Both the position numbers and the translations under genes were made by a program. A DNA stretch of 7,237 bases from Candidatus Dormiibacterota bacterium (GTDB taxonomy: Bacteria > Chloroflexota > Dormibacteria > UBA8260): assembly GCA_955652455.1 (NCBI GenBank), contig CATPBU010000285.1, positions 1-7,237 on the forward strand, in the 5' to 3' direction. The notes under the pieces were generated by a model. The model had not been told where the DNA came from. It was given only the letters and a program-made list of their open reading frames with translations, and made no database searches. Below are positions 5,219 to 7,237 of this stretch, piece by piece (position 1 is the first letter of the stretch; every line of letters begins with the position of its first letter).

Positions 5219-6795
5219 CCGATACGCACATCGTGCTCGTCGGACTTCCCGGCTGTGGCAAGTCGACGGTGGCGCCGCTGCTCGCGGCGCGGTTGGGGAT
5301 GGAGGCGGTCGACACTGACGCGGAGGTGGCACAGCGGCTGGGGATGAGCGTGGCGCGCGCCTTCGCCGAGCTCGGCGAGGCGCGTTTTCGCAGCCTGGAA
5401 CGGGACGCGCTCGACAGCGCACTGCAGTCGCAGCGTCCGCTTGTCATCGCTGCCGGCGGCGGCCTCGCCGCCCAGCCCGGCGCGATCGATCTCCTCAGCC
5501 GCCGCGCCACTGTTGTGCTGCTCGATGCGCAGGATGAGGAGCTGCTCGCGCGGATCGGGCCTGAGGTCAGGGCGCGCCCGCTGCTCGCCGGCGGCCCGGC
5601 AAGCGCGCTCCGTGACCTCCGTACGGCACGCACAGCCGCGCACGGACGTGCTCACCTGCGGGTACGCAACGACGGCCTGACCGCTGCTGACGTCGTCCAT
5701 CGGATCAGCGTGGCGCTGCAGGGGGCGGTCCGCGTTGCCACGGCTGATCCGTACCTGGTGCGCGTCGGCAGCGGTTGTGTTGAGATGGTCTCCGAGCATG
5801 TTCCCGCGACGGCGCGGCGCGTGGCGCTGATCGTCGATGAGGCGGTCACCTCCGTCGCGGAAGCCATCGCCGTCAGGCTGCGTCGCGACCATCTCGCCGC
5901 CACCGTCATCCCGATCGCGGGCGGCGAGCAGGCCAAGCAGTGGGCTGTCGCCGGCGCTCTGCTGGAGCGATGCAGCGACGCAGGGCTGGACCGCGATGAC
6001 TGCATCATCGCGGTCGGTGGAGGCAGTGTCGGCGATGTCGCCGGCTTGGTCGCCGCGACCTACCTGCGCGGCGTGGTGTGGCTGGTGGTGCCGACCACGC
6101 TGCTGGGGATGGTCGACAGCTCCATCGGCGGCAAGACCGCGGTCAACCTGCACCGGGGCAAGAACCTCGCTGGGGTGTTCTGGCAGCCGCGCGCGGTTCT
6201 CTGCGACCCCGACCTGCTGGCAACGCTCAGCGATCGCAGCTTCCGCTCGGCATTCGCCGAGATCGTGAAATCCTCTATGGTCGCCACCGGCGGCCTCCCC
6301 GAGCTGGTCGACCGGCGAATCGCGGCCGCGCTGGCTCGCGACGCCGACGCAGTCTCCGAGCTGGTGCGCGGCTGCTGCACGCTCAAGGCCGCCGTGGTTG
6401 CCGGCGACGAGCGCGAGGCCGGCCGTCGCGCGATTCTCAACTACGGTCACACGGTGGGTCATGCAGTGGAGGCACTGACCGGTCTTGGCACCGGGCTCGA
6501 CCACGGCGAGGCGGTGGCATTCGGCATGCGCGTCGCCGGCGCCCTCAGCGTCGTCGAGTCCGGCTGCCCCAGGGATGACATCGCCCACCAGGACAAGCTG
6601 CTCGATGCCTGCGGGCTGTCGACGCGGCCGCGACTGTCGATGTCGGAGATCGCCGCTCAGCTCGGCACCGACAAGAAGGCGCGCGCGGGAGTTCCGCGAT
6701 GGGTCCTGCTGCGCCGCCGGGGCGACCCGGTCACCGGCATCGTGGTCGAGCCCGCCGCGATCAGCGCCGCCCTGTCGGAGGTCATGGCGGCATGA
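5215..6795 (+). CDS. aroKB: Bifunctional shikimate kinase / 3-dehydroquinate synthase (AroK-AroB fusion)
   Basis: A 526-residue single frame joining two normally separate enzymes. Residues 1 to ~170 are shikimate kinase: Walker A GLPGCGKST (10-18), DTD (33-35) and FR (58-59) for shikimate binding, AGGG (80-83), and the RPLL lid arginine (Arg121). Residues ~172 to 526 are DHQ synthase: GGGSVGDVAG (268-277) for NAD, PTTLLGMVDSSIGGKTAVN (293-311), and GKNLAGVFWQP (315-325). The zinc ligands are Glu349 in AEIVK, His412 in YGHTVGHAVE and His430 in LDHGEAV, and DKKARAG (486-492) lies near the end. The two halves thus catalyse steps 5 and 2. There is no stop or start between them, and the linker is only a few residues. 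AroKB fusions are known elsewhere (I recall Thermotoga). I chose ATG 5215, which overlaps the aroC stop and begins just before the first strand. In the kinase C-terminus the usual Tyr of the RxPxY motif appears to be His (about 143). Confidence 0.96.
   Translation: MTDTHIVLVGLPGCGKSTVAPLLAARLGMEAVDTDAEVAQRLGMSVARAFAELGEARFRSLERDALDSALQSQRPLVIAAGGGLAAQPGAIDLLSRRATVVLLDAQDEELLARIGPEVRARPLLAGGPASALRDLRTARTAAHGRAHLRVRNDGLTAADVVHRISVALQGAVRVATADPYLVRVGSGCVEMVSEHVPATARRVALIVDEAVTSVAEAIAVRLRRDHLAATVIPIAGGEQAKQWAVAGALLERCSDAGLDRDDCIIAVGGGSVGDVAGLVAATYLRGVVWLVVPTTLLGMVDSSIGGKTAVNLHRGKNLAGVFWQPRAVLCDPDLLATLSDRSFRSAFAEIVKSSMVATGGLPELVDRRIAAALARDADAVSELVRGCCTLKAAVVAGDEREAGRRAILNYGHTVGHAVEALTGLGTGLDHGEAVAFGMRVAGALSVVESGCPRDDIAHQDKLLDACGLSTRPRLSMSEIAAQLGTDKKARAGVPRWVLLRRRGDPVTGIVVEPAAISAALSEVMAA
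6777..6782 (+). promoter_or_regulatory. Shine-Dalgarno of aroQ
   Basis: GGAGGT lies inside the last codons of aroKB, 9 nt before the aroQ ATG at 6792. It is the clearest ribosome binding site in the window; the other overlapping starts have weak or no match. It supports ATG 6792 as the aroQ start and suggests aroQ can be initiated de novo as well as by coupling through the ATGA overlap. Confidence 0.65.
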
Positions 6796-7237
6796 GGATC
6801 CTGGTGCTCAACGGGCCCAACCTCAACACCCTGGGGCGCCGCCAGGCGGAGATCTACGGGCGCGTGACGCTCGCCGAGATCCGCGATCGTCTGCTCGAGC
6901 AGGCCGCCGAGCTCGACGTCGAGATCCGCTGGGAACAGAGCAACCACGAGGGAACGCTGATCGACATCGTCGAGCAGGAGAGCGGCCGAAGCCAGGCTTG
7001 CGTCATCAATCCCGGCGCCCTCGCGCATACCAGCCTGGCGCTTGCCGATGCGTTGCGTGGATTCAGCGGCCCGGTGGTCGAGGTCCACCTCAGCAACATT
7101 CTCGCCCGCGAGGAGTACCGTCATAGGTCCCACGTCGCGGCGGCGGCAACCGCCGTGATCACCGGCGCCGGCGCTGGCGGTTACGGGCTGGCGCTGCGTG
7201 CGGCAGTGCAGCTTGCGGGCGGCCACACAACGGAGAC
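6792..7237 (+). CDS. aroQ: Type II 3-dehydroquinate dehydratase (3' end just outside window)
   Basis: The enzyme dehydrates 3-dehydroquinate to 3-dehydroshikimate, step 3 of the pathway, normally as a dodecamer in the cytosol. The 148 residues visible have no stop, and the family is usually about 145-150 residues long, so only a few codons should be missing. Motifs are complete: NGPNLNTLG (7-15), the flexible-loop arginines Arg16/Arg17, catalytic Tyr22 in EIYG, SNHEG (50-54), INPGALAHTS (72-81) with Asn73 and His79, EVHLSNILAREEYRHRS (97-113) with His99 and Arg110, and GYGLAL (130-135). The ATG start at 6792 overlaps the aroKB stop (ATGA) and has a good GGAGGT upstream. It supplies the substrate of AroE from the product of the AroB half encoded just before it. 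Confidence 0.97.
   Translation, partial: MRILVLNGPNLNTLGRRQAEIYGRVTLAEIRDRLLEQAAELDVEIRWEQSNHEGTLIDIVEQESGRSQACVINPGALAHTSLALADALRGFSGPVVEVHLSNILAREEYRHRSHVAAAATAVITGAGAGGYGLALRAAVQLAGGHTTE

Noticed and set aside
5188..6588. Long open frame on the minus strand opposite aroKB (466 codons), and similar ones opposite other genes (33-1061, 2408-3199, 4538-5422)
   Set aside because: Their translations are rich in Arg, Gly, Ala and His with no recognisable motif, and each lies antisense to a gene with full catalytic signatures. Long antisense frames are expected in DNA this GC-rich.
1..7237. CRISPR arrays, insertion sequences, tRNA or rRNA genes, riboswitches
   Set aside because: I saw no regularly spaced repeats, transposase motifs, terminal inverted repeats or tRNA-like sequence, and coding genes fill the window apart from the 49-bp gap.

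Overview
The window is a compact, plus-strand run of seven genes in GC-rich DNA (about two thirds G+C by eye). Every gene follows the previous one by overlap or a 1-nt gap, except for one 49-bp intergenic space. The order is: the end of a baseplate-J-like exported protein, ruvX, mltG, aroE, a type IV prepilin (A24) peptidase, aroC, an aroK-aroB fusion, and the start of aroQ. A ruvX-mltG-aroE-A24 peptidase-aroC-aroK-aroB-aroQ order is familiar from high-GC Actinobacteria and related terrestrial lineages. The fused AroKB, and a baseplate-J-like protein directly before ruvX, make me think of a Chloroflexota or Candidatus Dormibacterota-type soil bacterium. That placement is inference from gene content only; I cannot confirm it without phylogeny.

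Region 1 (1-2424) is cell-envelope and housekeeping. It holds the C-terminal part of a cysteine-containing extracytoplasmic protein of the baseplate J/gp47-like type, the RuvX/YqgF RNase H-fold nuclease, and the membrane-anchored murein lytic transglycosylase MltG. Region 2 (2426-4017) holds shikimate dehydrogenase AroE and a prepilin peptidase that keeps both catalytic aspartates but lacks the usual N-terminal methylase and zinc-cysteine region. Region 3 (4018-4066) is the only real spacer. It contains TAGAAT exactly 6 nt before the aroC GTG, the spacing expected of a leaderless-mRNA promoter. Region 4 (4067-7237) holds aroC, aroKB and aroQ, each joined by ATGA stop/start overlaps.

Together the window encodes five of the seven common steps of aromatic amino-acid precursor synthesis: AroB (DHQ synthase), AroQ (type II dehydroquinase), AroE, AroK and AroC. 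DAHP synthase and EPSP synthase (AroA) are not here and must lie elsewhere. All catalytic residues I could check are present.

I see no mobile element, CRISPR array, tRNA/rRNA gene or clear terminator, and no convincing new multi-gene system. The points most worth a second look are the AroK-AroB fusion, the N-terminally divergent prepilin peptidase inside an aro operon, the apparent leaderless promoter of aroC, and the baseplate-J-like protein linked to ruvX.
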